A DNA stretch of 64,000 nucleotides from Lindgomyces ingoldianus (GCF_010093535.1 NW_022985212.1:159104-223103); one strand, 5' to 3'; shown: positions 44,028-57,125, counted from the stretch's first letter. Notes: generated from the letters alone by a model not told the origin. Made by a program: numbers and translations.

Positions 44028-45024
44028 ATGGATAGCATTGAAAATGTCGAATTCAAGACGATCGATGGCCTCACGCTGCGCGGACACGTTTATCATTCTG
44101 AGGGCTGCGGACTGGGTGTAGTTATGTGTCCTGGGGTGAGACTCTAGAACTTACGGCCCATGGCTTTTCAATTAATATTTTAACAACTCCTCGTTTCAAC
44201 TGCGTCAAGTGAATGGCCGGCCTGCACAGCGTCGCGAAAGCGTTCCGGGATAATGGGATTACAGCCCTCGTCTATGATCCACGCACAGTCGGAGAAAGCG
44301 ATGGTCAGCCTCGCACAACATCGACCCTTCCCCACAGATTCAAGATTCCTCTGATGCAATCACGTATATAAGTAAGCTTCCAAATGTGAATGCCAACCAG
44401 ATAGGTCTCCGGGGGATATCGCCTGCGGGAAGTGTAGCGCTACGTACCGCGCGTTTCGACAAACACGCAAAACGGGCGATCACAGCATGCCCGGTAGCAG
44501 AATATTATTACGACAAGAAGATCATGGAAAAAGCTCTACAAAAGTGCATCCAAGACCGCGTTTCGCAAATGATGGGAAATCCGCCACTTTACGTCCCTAT
44601 GCTGACAGCTTCCGGCACTAATCCGGCGGGTTTGGACGTTGGCTACGAGCGAGAATACGCAGCAGAAATGATGAGGAGGGGTATCCAAGTCGCACCCAGC
44701 CACAAAAACCAAACTACTATTCAGTCTTATCATAAACTTGACCCATGGCCAATGTGGAAGCATCTCGGCTCCACGCCGGTACTCTTTTTGGTCCCGGAAA
44801 CCGACTGATTGTGCCCACCAGAGGTACAAATACGCCACATTGAGTCCTTAGCCGGACCCAAAAAATTGCATGTTCAGAAAGGAAGCGGGCACATGGACAT
44901 ATTTGAGGGAGCGCATGCCGATGAGGTCTTCAGGCTCTCCCTCAATTTTTTATGCAATGTCAACGTTGGGACGACCATCAACGATACCGACTACGACGGA
45001 AATAGTACATTTGAGGTCTCATAG
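44028..45024 (+). pseudogene. Alpha/beta-hydrolase of polyketide loci, disrupted
   Basis: Exon 1 (44028-44135) encodes MDSIENVEFKTIDGLTLRGH and ends CPG before a GTGAGA donor. Exon 2 resumes FNCVK at about 44195, but the expected AG acceptor is missing (TCG). A TGA follows VK, a one-base frameshift lies near 44310 (after GESDGQPRT), and another TGA follows LVPETD at 44807. The rest matches the family: GISPAGSVAL (the nucleophile elbow G-x-S-x-A-G), CPVAEYYYDKK, PAGLDVGYEREYAAEM and a final GSGHMDIFEGAHADEVF with the catalytic His. These hydrolases typically act on polyketide intermediates or release them; the substrate here is unknown. Four lesions make it dead. Confidence 0.8.
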
Positions 45025-46580
45025 CCAACACAAACATCACGAGCTGATTGGAAATGTCAAATCCGCACCCTTCTCTACCAATATCTCTACTTCCTCCTTG
45101 TAACCTTGCGTTATTGCTCGGTGAAGTGCGGTGTGCCCTTCATGATCGTACAAATCGATTCGTATGAGGCACTGAACCGTCCCTCTCACATGACGAGAAT
45201 GAGATGCTTTTCGGAGCCTACGGTAGGCGCCGCAGATCTACGGGGCTGTAAGCAATGTGTTAGTTACAGTAGGAGCCCTGTTTCACTGGTTCACTGCTTC
45301 TTGAGGCGAGGAGCTACGCAGAACCGTACTTCAGGTAATCGACAGATCATCAACAGGTCAAGAAAAGGCTGAGAGGAGATAGCGATCCGACCCGACGTGC
45401 AGACTAATAGTCGAAAAGGAAGATTCAACAGCTCCAATTGGCCACGTATGGGCTTAGCATAATCCCCATTCCTCGCGCTACAAGGTTATTAATATCCGCG
45501 TTCAGAGATCCTGTAATCCACTTTCTGCTCTTAATCCCCAAAAACCCTTGCAATTAACATTTCCGTAATGAGCCTGCGAAAACCTATCAACTCCAACCCG
45601 GCAATCCAAGTCAGCCTCGTCTCCTGACAATCGTATTTGTCCGGTTCGATCGAGACATTCTTGTCCAAGATAGGTACTAACCTTTACATCGGGGCCGTCG
45701 CTGTGTATGCAGGCTGTAGGAGTATGGAACTGCATCGATGTATCGTATACATTGATGACGAGGAGCTAGCCTCTTAGTTATCGTCTCTAGGTTCCTGAGC
45801 CGGGGGCCCTGCCAATGCAGCCCAGTTTTCCTGTCCGTTCTCTCATCAGGGTTATACTCACCGCTAGTCCGTGTGCGAGAAAGGTAGCTAAGACCTGAAG
45901 GGCTGCATATTAGCAATTTTGGTGTAACGATTTGGCTGATTTCACGGGGCTTCATACTTTGTATCGTTCAGTGCCTCTGAGAGTATAGACTACCCTCGGT
46001 GAATTTGGCATATAGTTAGGTGTAGGATCTACCCCATCTGCATCGTAGCAGTTGTGCTTTTCCTTCAATTAGGCCAAGATAAATGGATGCAGGTGCACGC
46101 TGGGATTTGTATTACGTCCACCGGCATGCATCAATGGCGTTGCAGTAATATACAAGAGATGTACATTTACGGATTGCGCCCTCCCTGTCGTCATTAAAAG
46201 AAAAACCGTCTGAGGGCCAACGAAAATTCAGCATATGGAAAAGTTAACAGGAAGGGGATAGGGCTGTGCCGCATTATAGGGCTGTGCCGCATGAGGGAAT
46301 GATAGGGAAAGAGGGTAACCCGTACATGTTTTCCCCCTTATACTGTCGGACCCCGAATTCCTGCAGGGTTCTTCTCCAATCACAGGCTACTCACGACGTC
46401 GCCGCTCTTGGGGGTTAAGTATGCTGCGCCAACCCGAATTGCAGAGCGGCCTTTCTCATATTCCCGTTTACCCCATTTACATCTTCGTTGATTGCGTGAC
46501 TCAGGTCAGCAGCGATACCTTTTACTTTCGCTGAGAGCCCGTGGGGCACGACCTACTTTTCGATATGTTGTTTCTTTCAG
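45025..46580. other. Intergenic stretch
   Basis: Normal composition with only short frames lacking motifs. I see no gene, RNA or repeat. The acceptor TTTCTTTCAG at 46571-46580 shows that the rhodopsin-like gene has an upstream exon in this stretch that I could not identify. Confidence 0.5.
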
Positions 46581-47610
46581 GTAGTTTCGTTTGCCGCAAC
46601 AGGATTGCGACTATGCGGACGAAGCATCCAGCAGATACGGCTGCAGGTCAATGACTATGCTATTTTAGCTGCGTTGGTGAGTGGCATTCGGGATCTTGAC
46701 GCCGGAACAGAGAGGCTGAGAGACTGACCATCCATTAGGCTTTGACTGTCGCTAGTATCGGTGTTTTGGGCGCATGTGAGTGGAGCAAAAATTCACCGAA
46801 GGCTGTATGCGAGATCTAGAGTTGATGTAAAGCAGCGGTCAACCATGGAATGGGTATCAACATTGCGAAGGTGGGCTCGTAAGATTTAATCACTTTCATC
46901 AAGGCACTCCAGCCCCCGACTCAAGCAGACGGTCGTGTCAACCCCTTATAGCTACAGACCGTCATTACGGTGACCTGGGAATCGGCCATTTTCGCCATTA
47001 GGATCTCAATCCTCGACCTCTACATCAAGATTTTACACGTCCCGTGGTTCATCAAAGTCTGCTATGCCTACATCGCATTTCAGGTCGCCTTCATCCTCTC
47101 GATGTTCTTAACTACCATGCTGCTTTGCAGACCGTTCAGTTTCCAGTGGGACAAGACGATTCCAGGAGGCATCTGCGGAGACCTGTTGAGTAGCTATTCT
47201 GCTACTCACGTCATCATCTTGATCACTAATGTCATCACTGCCGTCCTTCCCATTCCCGTCCTTTGGAAATTCAACATGAATCGTCGGAAAAAGATTGGTA
47301 TTTCTCTCATGTTCATGCTCGGAACTATGTACGTCTTGACCGATTTTTCAATCTGATATCCTCGCTAATTTCGTGTCACCTTCGTAGCATAATCGCATTC
47401 AACATCATCCGCCTCGCGTAGGGTGATAAAAGCAGGAGCCTAGATATCACCTACGATTATGCGATCCTCTCCTGCTTCAGCGAGCTGGAGATCCAGCTCG
47501 GTCTTATCCTTGCCTCAGTTCCCGTCATGCAACCGGTCCTGCGCAAGTACTTTGGCTCAGGCTTCTTCGGTACAATAGGTGCCAAGAAGTCATCATCCTC
47601 TCGCTTAACT
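46581..47610 (+). pseudogene. Fungal rhodopsin-type integral membrane protein, truncated
   Basis: Exons 46581-46676, 46739-46775, 46833-46870, 46958-47328 and 47388-47610, with short GT-AG introns, all in phase. The spliced product has several membrane spans (AATGLRLCGRSI, DYAILAAL; WFIKVCYAYIAFQVAFILSM; VIILITNVITAVLPIPVLW; IGISLMFMLG), then SELEIQLGLILASVPVMQPVLRKYF. This is the order of the large family of fungal rhodopsin-domain plasma-membrane proteins. A TAG at about 47418 (after IIRLA) breaks the frame. The 3' part runs into repeat DNA after about 47640. The first exon is not identified. Function in this family is mostly unknown. Confidence 0.75.
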
Positions 47611-48207
47611 TACTATATCGGGTCAACCCACTCACCTCAAAATTTTCCGCACCACTTGTTCTCCTCCTTCTCCACACTACTACTATGCCTTCCCAACCTA
47701 AAACTGCTTACTGTAAATATAATAAGCCTACCCTTACTAGCATCTAGGCGCTTTCTTGTATTAGTTTTAGCCTTTTAAAGATATAAAAGACTTTTTTTAT
47801 TTTAATTCTATTAACTAAGTTAATACTTAAGTAGTTATAAAAATGTAAGAATAAGCTTTAAAAAAAAGCTTATTACATAAAAAAACTTTTAAAGCTTAAT
47901 AAGTATGTAAAGTAATAATTAGTATAACACTTAAAGCAGTTTTTTTTTAAAACATATAAAGTACTTACTACTTTTAGAAAAATAACAACTATAATTTGCA
48001 TTAATATAGTAAAGTAATACTTATAAAAAAATAAGTATTATATATTTAAACTACATACTAAGCTGTACTTTAAGCTTTTCTATAAGCTTAATTATTATTA
48101 CTAAAGTGCTTATATAAAAACTTAAGATAATAATAACTTTAAATATGTTTACTTTTTTAATAAATTAACTTTTAAAGTAAGACTTATCTTTACTACTTAA
48201 TACTATA
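47611..48207. mobile_element. AT-rich degraded repeat left of the fold-back element
   Basis: Base composition changes at about 47700 to RIP-type TA-rich sequence. I recognise no protein motif. Confidence 0.4.
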
Positions 48208-49228
48208 ACGTACTTCATGGGCGAGTTGCTCACACACCTGAGTCGCTTACTTTTGCTAAGACCCTACTAAACTACTCTTCCTACACTAATGCATTCCCCA
48301 CAACACTACTTAGACGCGCTAAAAGAANNNNNNNNNNNNNNNNNNNNNNNNNNNNNNNNNNNNNNNNNNNNNNNNNNNNNNNNNNNNNNNNNNNNNNNNN
48401 NNNNNNNNNNNNNNNNNNNNNNNNNNNNNNNNNNNNNNNNNNNNNNNNNNNNNNNNNNNNNNNNNNNNNNNNNNNNNNNNNNNNNNNNNNNNNNNNNNNN
48501 NNNNNNNNNNNNNNNNNNNNNNNNNNNNNNNNNNNNNNNNNNNNNNNNNNNNNNNNNNNNNNNNNNNNNNNNNNNNNNNNNNNNNNNNNNNNNNNNNNNN
48601 NNNNNNNNNNNNNNNNNNNNNNNNNNNNNNNNNNNNNNNNNNNNNNNNNNNNNNNNNNNNNNNNNNNNNNNNNNNNNNNNNNNNNNNNNNNNNNNNNNNN
48701 NNNNNNNNNNNNNNNNNNNNNNNNNNNNNNNNNNNNNNNNNNNNNNNNNNNNNNNNNNNNNNNNNNNNNNNNNNNNNNNNNNNNNNNNNNNNNNNNNNNN
48801 NNNNNNNNNNNNNNNNNNNNNNNNNNNNNNNNNNNNNNNNNNNNNNNNNNNNNNNNNNNNNNNNNNNNNNNNNNNNNNNNNNNNNNNNNNNNNNNNNNNN
48901 NNNNNNNNNNNNNNNNNNNNNNNNNNNNNNNNNNNNNNNNNNNNNNNNNNNNNNNNNNNNNNNNNNNNNNNNNNNNNNNNNNNNNNNNNNNNNNNNNNNN
49001 NNNNNNNNNNNNNNNNNNNNNNNNNNNNNNNNNNNNNATAGCTATAGCACATTTCTTTAAGAGTTTTATGTTTTATTTAAAAGCTTAGAGTGTAAGCTGT
49101 ATCTAATGTTCTTTTAGCGCGTCTAAGTAGTGTTGTGGGGAATGCATTAGTGTAGAAAGGGTAGTTTAGTGGGGTCTTGGCAAAAGTAAGCGACTTAGGT
49201 GTGTGAGCAACTCGCCTATAAAGTACGT
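48208..49228. mobile_element. Fold-back (MITE-like) element, copy 2, with assembly gap
   Basis: Starts ACGTACTTCATGGGCGAGTTGC and ends CGCCTATAAAGTACGT, flanked by TA (48206-48207, 49229-49230). The arms match 29257-30356 and are less RIP-mutated. Most of the interior is Ns (48328-49037), as expected where an inverted repeat defeats assembly. Confidence 0.88.
48328..49037. other. Assembly gap (Ns) inside the fold-back element
   Basis: 710 Ns. The intact copy predicts about 80 bp more than the nominal gap. Confidence 0.99.
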
Positions 49229-49230
49229 TA

Positions 49231-49840
49231 AGTAAAAGAAAAAGGCATTATGTGTGTATAAATTTTAATACTTAAAGCTTACTTTTAAAAGTAGAAGAAG
49301 CTTTGTTAGAGTATAGGTAGCTATATTTTAGGATTTTAAGTTAGAGCTAGTTATACTGTCTTAAGGTAAGTAGATAGACTTAAAAAAATACTATAATAAA
49401 GTCTTAGCTACTTATATGCAGCTATTTTATGCTAAAGTCTTTAAAAAACATAGTATTGTGTTATAGCAAAAGAATAAAGCTTTATACTATAGGTTAAAGA
49501 TAACTACAGGTTTCTAAGAAAAGCTTTACATAAATTATATAGTGTAGCTAGCATAAAGTCTTAATTTAAATTTTATTAAGAACCTTTAGCGCATTATAAA
49601 GATTTAGATTTTAAAAAAAAGACACTAAATAAGTAATTTTAAAAAGATAAAGTCTATTCTAAAGAAAAAGTAGGATAGGTTAAAGCTAGAAGATTAGCAG
49701 AAGTGTATATCATCTATGCCCTAGCGCGTCGCTGACGTTAGGGCTGCCTAGGGAGGCTCCACCTGCTAGTAAACAATTGCTACTCTAAAAGATTCTTTGT
49801 TATTAATTCTATTATATAAATTAAAAGCTTTAATTTTTAA
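49231..49840. mobile_element. AT-rich degraded repeat right of the fold-back element
   Basis: RIP-type sequence of uncertain class. At 49714-49765 there is a GC-rich patch with the inverted repeat GCCCTAGCG...CGTTAGGGC, possibly a transposon end. Confidence 0.35.
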
Positions 49841-50248
49841 TTGCAATCTATCCCTAAAATCCTTATAGAAAACTGCGTGGGCAGATCGTATTCGCTTGCG
49901 CACGGTGCGGAGGATGATCACTTCCTGGCACCTACTGTACATCCCGCACGGCACGACCACACAATAAAAGCGGTACCAGCGCAAATCCAATGTAGCTTGG
50001 GACAATTGGTTCATCCCGTTCTCGCAAGTACAATAACATCCCGGAGATGGAAAGTACCTGTGCGTTCGATATGGATGCGAAGGATGATGTGGAGAGGGCA
50101 AGCCATGATTTCACTAACAACGGCAAGATTTCCGTCACAAAGGACTGGGAGATCATACACGAGACTGTTTCTAGTCACGAAAGTATGGGGCGTCGATACT
50201 AGTCTATTTGTTAGGAAACCGCATGGCATTGTAATAGGAACCGCAATA
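49841..50248 (+). other. Unmutated single-copy-like island between repeats
   Basis: Normal-GC DNA of about 400 bp enclosed by RIP-degraded repeats. The longest frame is 146 codons with no motif. Another plus frame (49974-50200) encodes LGTIGSSRSRKYNNIPEMES followed by a charged tail ending in a stop. That tail resembles the cytoplasmic tails of rhodopsin-type proteins, and the broken gene at 46581-47610 ends in a similar FGTIGAKKSSSSR. It may be a displaced 3' end of that gene or a relative. This is tentative. Confidence 0.35.
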
Positions 50249-50870
50249 ACGTACACAACGGCAAGTTGCTCACACACCTAAGTTGCTTACTTTTACTAAG
50301 ACCCTACTAAACTACTCTCTCTACACTAATGCATTCTTAATAACACTACTTAGACGCACTAAAAGAACATTAGATGTAGCTTATAAGTTAGGCTTTTAAA
50401 TAAAACATAACACTTTTAAAGTAACATGCTATAGCTATGTGTAAAGTTTTTTAAAAAATAATAAATAACTAATATACTAAATAACTTTTATAAGCTAATT
50501 CTATAGCTAACTTATAAAAGCTAGATAATAATAAAAAGTAAGTAATTATTAAGCATATACTTAAGCTATGTATATAAGAATTTTCTTTTTAGCTAACGTT
50601 AGTAACTATAGCGAAGATAGCTAATTCTTTACACACTAAGTATAATCTAGGCTATGTTAGCATAAACTAGCCTAGTATATTTATGAAGTGTTATTTAAAG
50701 CTTAAAGTAAAGTTTTAACTATAAGTATAGTTAGTAAATATTTAGCTTATTATAAAGCCTAGTTTATTAAAGTTATATATGTTATTATTCTAGATACTAT
50801 ACTTAGCTTTAATATTCTTTATAAGGCTAAACTAGCTTTAAATTACTTTAAAATTTTATAAAAAACTATT
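50249..50870. mobile_element. Fold-back (MITE-like) element, copy 3, one-armed
   Basis: Starts TA|ACGTACACAACGGCAAGTTGCTCACAC and follows one arm of the 29257-30356 element. It then reads into the centre in the opposite orientation to copy 1 and is lost near 50870 before the second arm. Confidence 0.75.
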
Positions 50871-51287
50871 TTATATTTATTCTAATTCTTATTTATATAC
50901 TTTTATATATATTATTCTAAGATGCTGTTTATTTATTCTATTTATCAATTTAGTTAGAAATAAAGTGTTGTTAACATTACAATCTTTATCTTTAATAGCT
51001 AAAGCATTGTTTTCTAGTAGGTAGACTTAAAAAGCTTGTTTCTATTAAAGAATATCTTATCTAGAATACTATAGTTTATAAGCAAGTATAAGAACAAAGC
51101 TTTGTACCACTGCGCTACTATAAGTAAATAGTGTGAATAATTAACTAACAGTTAACTCTACGTACAGAATAGTATATATACCTGTTGTGTGTAAGAACTA
51201 TGTTAGTTTTACAACAAGATCTTTTAAACTTTATAAGCTAACTTTTCTACTACTATTAGTTATTCTATACCTTTAAAATACACATAC
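50871..51287. other. AT-rich stretch before E3
   Basis: No motif or gene recognised. The last five bases, CATAC (51283-51287), would be the target duplication of E3, whose other end is outside the window. Confidence 0.4.
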
Positions 51288-51567
51288 TGTCTGTACGCAG
51301 CAGCAGCGTCACAGTCTGGATACAAGCGATCGCGCACGAGCAGGACCACGTATCTATGTCACATAATGCTTGTGCGCGAACTTTTGTGCACAAATATTTA
51401 GATATCTTTTTTTTCCTCTATACAGAGGAAAGACAAGAGTAATAGAACTAAAAACATGTTGCCCTTACTTTACCTACCTTGTACACTGTGCACACTATAC
51501 ACTACTCTTACTTTTACTACTTAAGTGCTTATACTATAAGCAGCTAGCTATTAGAGCCTATTTAACA
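51288..51567 (+). repeat. 5' LTR of E3
   Basis: 280 bp. The outer half is spared (GCAGCAGCAGCGTCACAGTCTGG, CGATCGCGCACGAGC). Confidence 0.92.
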
Positions 51568-53084
51568 CTAATTAGCAGTTAATTTAATTAACTATAAATT
51601 AGTAAAAGTAATAATAAAGTACCTATACTTTATAAAGTACTTTATTTTATTACTTATCTTTTAAAAAAAGTAATAATAGAGCACTTACACCTTATAAAGT
51701 ACTTTATTTAGTTACTTATTTTTTAAAATAGCAGATTAATCCTTTACATTATATAGTAAGCTCTGCTACTGTATAAAGTAAAAAGAAGATAGTGTAAGAC
51801 GCATACTAAAGCTATTAAAGCTGCATAACCTAGTAGCTAGGTAATAGTAGATTAATCCTTTACATTATACAGCAAGCTCTGCTACTGTACAAAGTAAGAA
51901 GGAGATAGTGTAAGGCGCACACTAAAGCTATTAAAGCTGTACAACTAAGCAGCTAGACAATAGCAGTACCTGCATAATCTACTAGAAAAGTAATTAACTA
52001 TACTATTATAATAAAATTTTACTAGTAACTAATAACTTTATATAATAATAAAAAAAATAAGAAATAATTTCTATTATATAAATAACTTATAAAAAATATA
52101 AGAATATTAAAGGCAACACTATAAAATAAGACTAGCCTAGAGTACTAGAATAATAAAATTAATATGTTAAAAGCTTTAATAAGCTTATAAACTTAATTAT
52201 ATATAAGTTATATAATTACTAATTTACACTTAATAACTTAAAAGGGCGCTACTTTTCTAAGTTTATATATAAAGAATTTTAAAAAATAAATATTATAAGA
52301 CTTCTTAGCACTTAGCTGTGTGTTTAAAAGGGAGCTTATATAAGTGCTAAAGAATAAGAGAATTACACTATAGCTAGGCACTAAAAGTACCTAAGCCTAG
52401 AAGCTGTATAATATAGCATAAAAAAAGTAATTATACTAAAAAAGCTTTATACATAACCTTTATTACTATATAAAGCTCTACACAGAAGCAGACTAAACAT
52501 AATGCTACTATTAACACTAAATGTACTAGTATTACCTACTTCTACACCTTAGCTAGCACTACACTAATTACTGTATAAATAATACATGCTACTATACCTA
52601 ACGCCTACTCTACACCCTTAATTGTACACACTACCGCCTGCAGTAGTGTATGCACTACTAATACTACCTGCACAATCTATACTACATTACAACCTGTATA
52701 AACTTCTACTGTAAAAAGAAACTGCTAAAAAAAAACTTTTAGTAAACAAAATTATATAATTTTAAAAAGTATAAAAAAAAGATAATAACTATATAAGTTA
52801 ACTATATAACATTTTTATAAATAAAATAAAGATTTTTATTAATCTATGTTAATAGCTAGATATCTAAGAAACTTAGTATGTAAACATCTTTTTAGATATT
52901 TTAAAAAGTTAGGTAAATATATACTATATACACAACATAAGCTCTAGATATAACTAGAAGCATTTGTATAACACCTTAAGTAGTTACTTTAACACTAATA
53001 TAAACTATAGCTAGTACTAGACAAACTAGATAATAATAACTTTTACATAATACTAATAAAAAACTTTAATAAAAGTTTATATAA

Positions 53085-53364
53085 TATTAAATAGGCTCTG
53101 ACAGCTAGCTGCTTATAGTATAAGCACTTAAGTAGCAAGAGTAAGAGTGGTGTACAGTGTGCACAGTGTACAAGGTAAGTAAGGTAAGGGTAACATGTTT
53201 CTAGTTCTATTACTCTTGTCTTTTCTTTATACAGAGAAAAAGGGAGATATCTAAATGTTTACGCACAGAGGTTCGCGCACAAGCATTATGTAACATAGAT
53301 ATGTGATCCTGCTTGTGCGCAATTGCTTGTATCTAGGCCGCAACGCTGCTGCTGTGTATAGACA
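53085..53364 (-). repeat. 3' LTR of E4
   Basis: The left terminus reads TATTAAAT (TG changed to TA). The outer half is spared (GGCTCTGACAGC, GTGGTGTACAGTGTGCAC), the inner half more converted (GCAATTGCTTGTATCTAGG). Confidence 0.9.
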
Positions 53365-56300
53365 CTAGTAACTTTTTTTTTTATCTAAAGAGTTACCTTT
53401 TATACATGTTACTTTCTTTTTATTTGTGTAAGTTTATCTAATTATGTTCTGCCTTTACTTTACCTTATTTATTAAGACTTACCTTAGTAATGCTGTACAT
53501 TAAGATAGGCTAGTTACACTATATAGATAGCTTTATAAATAGTGTAAAGTGTTTTAGGCTATTATTATCTAGCCTTTATGTGCTTACCTTATAAGTAATT
53601 TAGTAGTGTATAAACTGTTTTATGTAGAGTTTTATGCTAGAATAGTGTAGAATCTTTGTGTAAGCAGGTGTGTAAAGAGGTGTATATAATAAGGTCTTCT
53701 TTTCTTTTTTACTTTTTTTTCTTTATTTTTTACTTTTTAAGCCCTACTGTACTATTCTCTAGCTCTTTTCTTTTTTTATACAGTGCTAACAGTAACAGAT
53801 ACTCCTGCCTGCACACACACACACACACACATAGAGAGAGAGAGAGAGAGAGATGTCTTTCTAGCCTTCCTCTTCTACCTCTAGCGCTGTTAGTGCGGGC
53901 GTCTTTAACGTCCTTGTGCAGTCTAGCAGCCTAGGGCGCATCTATGTTACCCTTTTAACTAGTTTTACTGCTAATTAGTAGTTTATTTAGTGTTTTAGTA
54001 TAAATATATAAATTTTTTAGCTTTTCTACTTCCTTCTTATATAAAATGCTAATTATAAATAGGCTAAAAAGTAGTATATAGCAGCTTTACTATTTTATAA
54101 TATTAATGTTGTTTTACCTGCTAGCACTAATCTACAGCTATAGGTAGCAAAGGTTGTGTGTTATAAAAGGTACTTTTATATAGTTTTAGTCTAGAGTTAC
54201 AGTTAAGTCTTAGTAACTTTATATGCTTATTATTATAGTAGCACTACTAGTGCTTTTTTTTTTATTAAGTGTTATATATTAGCTAACTTCTAGGCTAATG
54301 CCTGCGCTTTATGCATATAGCAGAGCTGTAGTCTGCATTATAACTACTATATATAAGGGGTGGTAGCTTTTTCTTTTTTTATATACTAGATAAATAGACT
54401 ATTTTTTTTACATATTCTTCTCTTCTAATCTTATAATAAGAAAAAAAATAAGTGTGTATAATAAAAAAAATAAAAGAGATAAGCTTTATATAAAGGTGTT
54501 ATTAGTCTAGTTAGTTTAAAGCATCTTTGCGCACAGAATTTAGCTAGTCTACAGATGCTTCTATCTAGACAGAGAGGTAGTTAGTTAGGACTAGTAATTA
54601 AAGAGCCTAGTTTAGTGTTTTTTTATATATGCATTTAATAAGTTGTTTTTACTATTAATTTACTTAATTTTAGTAATTTCTCTCTTCTTATATAATTTAT
54701 AAAGTAACATAATGTTAATTATAAGTTACTTTTTACTAGCAGTGCCTAGCTTAATAAAGTAATTATATAAAAACCTTAAATCTGTATAGATTACTACTAG
54801 AATTAGTAGCAGTTTAAGCATTTATATAATTTACTATAAAGTTATACTAAAAGTAATTATATTATTAAACCTTTTAACTATTCTATATAGTTTACTAGTA
54901 AGGACACTCCTAGTTACTCTTTTATACTTAGTAGAATTTTAGTGTATAATGTTGCCTAGTATTTTAAAGTAGTTGCTTTACTCTGTATAGTTCTTATTAC
55001 TTAATATAATTAAAAATTCTAGCTATAAGCTAAGGTCTTTATTATTAGTAAATAATTTATCTATAAAGATAAACAGCTTTACATAATTAAGCTGTAATAG
55101 TAAGAAAGTAAGACTGCGCTTACTATTATCTATCTGCTATTAGATTTATGCGTTAAGTGTGTTAATATTATTATGCAAAAAGTCTATAGTTTATGCAGTA
55201 ATAAATAAGTTAAATGCTGCCTTTAGTTAACACATAGATATAATATATACCCCTCTTATACATTACTTAACATATTATTATGCAGCATTTTTATTCTTTA
55301 AGTTAATTATATAAAGGTAGCTTACTTATTCTTTCTATGTAAAAACTACTATGTTATGTGTAAGTTTAATTTTTTTACTATTAAACTTAATAAGTTGCTT
55401 CTTTGCTAGAATAGTCTTACTTTTTATATAGAACTTTGCTTTCTGCAGTTTTTTCTTTTCTCTTTATGTAAAATTCTTTATTATAATGCTTAAGGTGTTA
55501 TATAAATACTTCTAGTTATTTCTAGGGCCTATGTTGTGCATATAGTGCATATTTGCCTAACCTTCTAGGATATCTAGAAAGATGTCTATGTACTAAGTTT
55601 CCTAGATATTTAGCTATTAACATAAATTAATAAAGATCTTTATTTTATTTATAAAAGTGTTATATAGTTAACTTGTGTAGTTATTATCTTTTTTTTATGC
55701 CTTTTAGAATTATATAATTTTGTCTGCTAAAAGTTTTTTTTTAGCAGTTTCCCTCTAGGGTAGAAGTTTATACAGGTTGTAATGTAGTATAGATTATGCA
55801 GGTGGTATTAGTAGTGCATACACTACTGCAGGCGGTGGTGTGTACAATTAAGGGTGTGGAGCAGGCGTTAGGTAGGGTGGCATGTATTGTTTATACAGTA
55901 ATCAGTGTAGTGCTAGCTAAGGTGTAGAAGCAGGTAATGCTAGTACATTTAGTGTTAATAGCAGCATTATGTTTAGTCTGCTTCTGTGTAAAGCCTTATA
56001 TAGTAATAAAAGTTGCGTATAAAGCCTTTCTAGTGCAATTACTTTTTCTTGTGCTATATTATACAGCTTCTAGGCTTAGGTACCTTTAGTGCTTAGCTAT
56101 AGTGTAATTCTCTTATCCTCTAGCACTTATATAAGCTCCCTTTTAAACGCATAGCTAAGTGCTAAGAAGTCTTGTAGTGTCTATTCTTTAAAATCCTCTA
56201 TGTATGCACTTAGAAGAGTAGCGCCCTTCTAAGTTATTATATGTAGATTAGTAATTATGTAACCTATGTATAATTAAGTCTATAGGCTTGTTAGAGCTTT

Positions 56301-56499
56301 TAACATGTTAATTTTGTTATTCTAGTACTCTAGGCTAGTCTTGTTCTGTAGTGTTGCCTCTAATATCTCTATGTCCTTTGCAAGTTATTTATATAACAGG
56401 AATTGTTTCTTATTCTTCCTATTATTACGCAGAGTTGTTAGTTGCTAGTAGGATTCTATTATAATAGTATAGTTAATCACTTTTCTAGTAGATCGCGCG

Positions 56500-57125
56500 G
56501 GTACTGCTGTTGTCTAGCTGCTAGGTCGTGCAGCTTTTAATGGCTTTAGTGTGCGCCTTACACTATCTCCTCTTTACTTTGTACAGTAGTAGAGCTTGCT
56601 GTACAATGCAAAGGATTAATCTGCTATTCTAAGGGATAGGTAACTAAACAAAGTACCTTACAGGGCATAGGTGCTTTGTTGTCACTCTTTCTAAGGGATA
56701 GGTAACAAAACAAAGTGCTTTACAGGGCGTAGGGTTAATTGCTTGTGCAGTAGATCGCGCGGGTACTGCTGTTGTCTAGCTGCTAGGTCGTGCAGCTTTG
56801 ATGGCTTTAGTGTGCGCCTCACACTATCTCCTCTTTACTTTGTACAGTAGCAGAGCTTGCTGTACAATGCAAAGGATTAATGTGCTATTGTCTAGCTGCT
56901 AGGTCGTGCAGCTTTAGTGGCTTTAGTGTGCGTCTTGCACTATCTCCTCTTTGCTTTGTACAGTAGCAGAGCTTGCTGTACAATGCAAAGGATTAATCTG
57001 CTATCCTAAGGGATAGGTAACTAAACAAAGTACCTTGCAGGGCGTGGGTACTCTGCTGTCACTCTTCCTAAGGGATAGGTAACAAAACAAAGTACCTTGC
57101 AGGGCGTAAGTACTCTATTATTACT
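56500..57125. repeat. Expanded leader tandem repeats of E4
   Basis: Three units of about 110 bp (starting near 56510, 56765 and 56890) with GTCTAGCTGCTAGGTCGTGCAGCTTT. They are interleaved with units of about 65 bp carrying AAGGGATAGGTAAC(T/A)AAACAAAGT. The array is longer than in E1 or E2 and nearly free of RIP changes. Confidence 0.85.

Noticed and set aside
45106..45372. 88-codon frame downstream of the hydrolase
   Set aside because: No motif or similarity that I can see, and low-quality composition.
46355..46372. GAATTCCTGCAG, resembling a cloning-vector polylinker
   Set aside because: Only 12 bases match and flanks are ordinary genomic sequence; chance restriction sites.
48289..49052. 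Two opposing 250-codon frames
   Set aside because: Almost entirely Ns inside the fold-back element.
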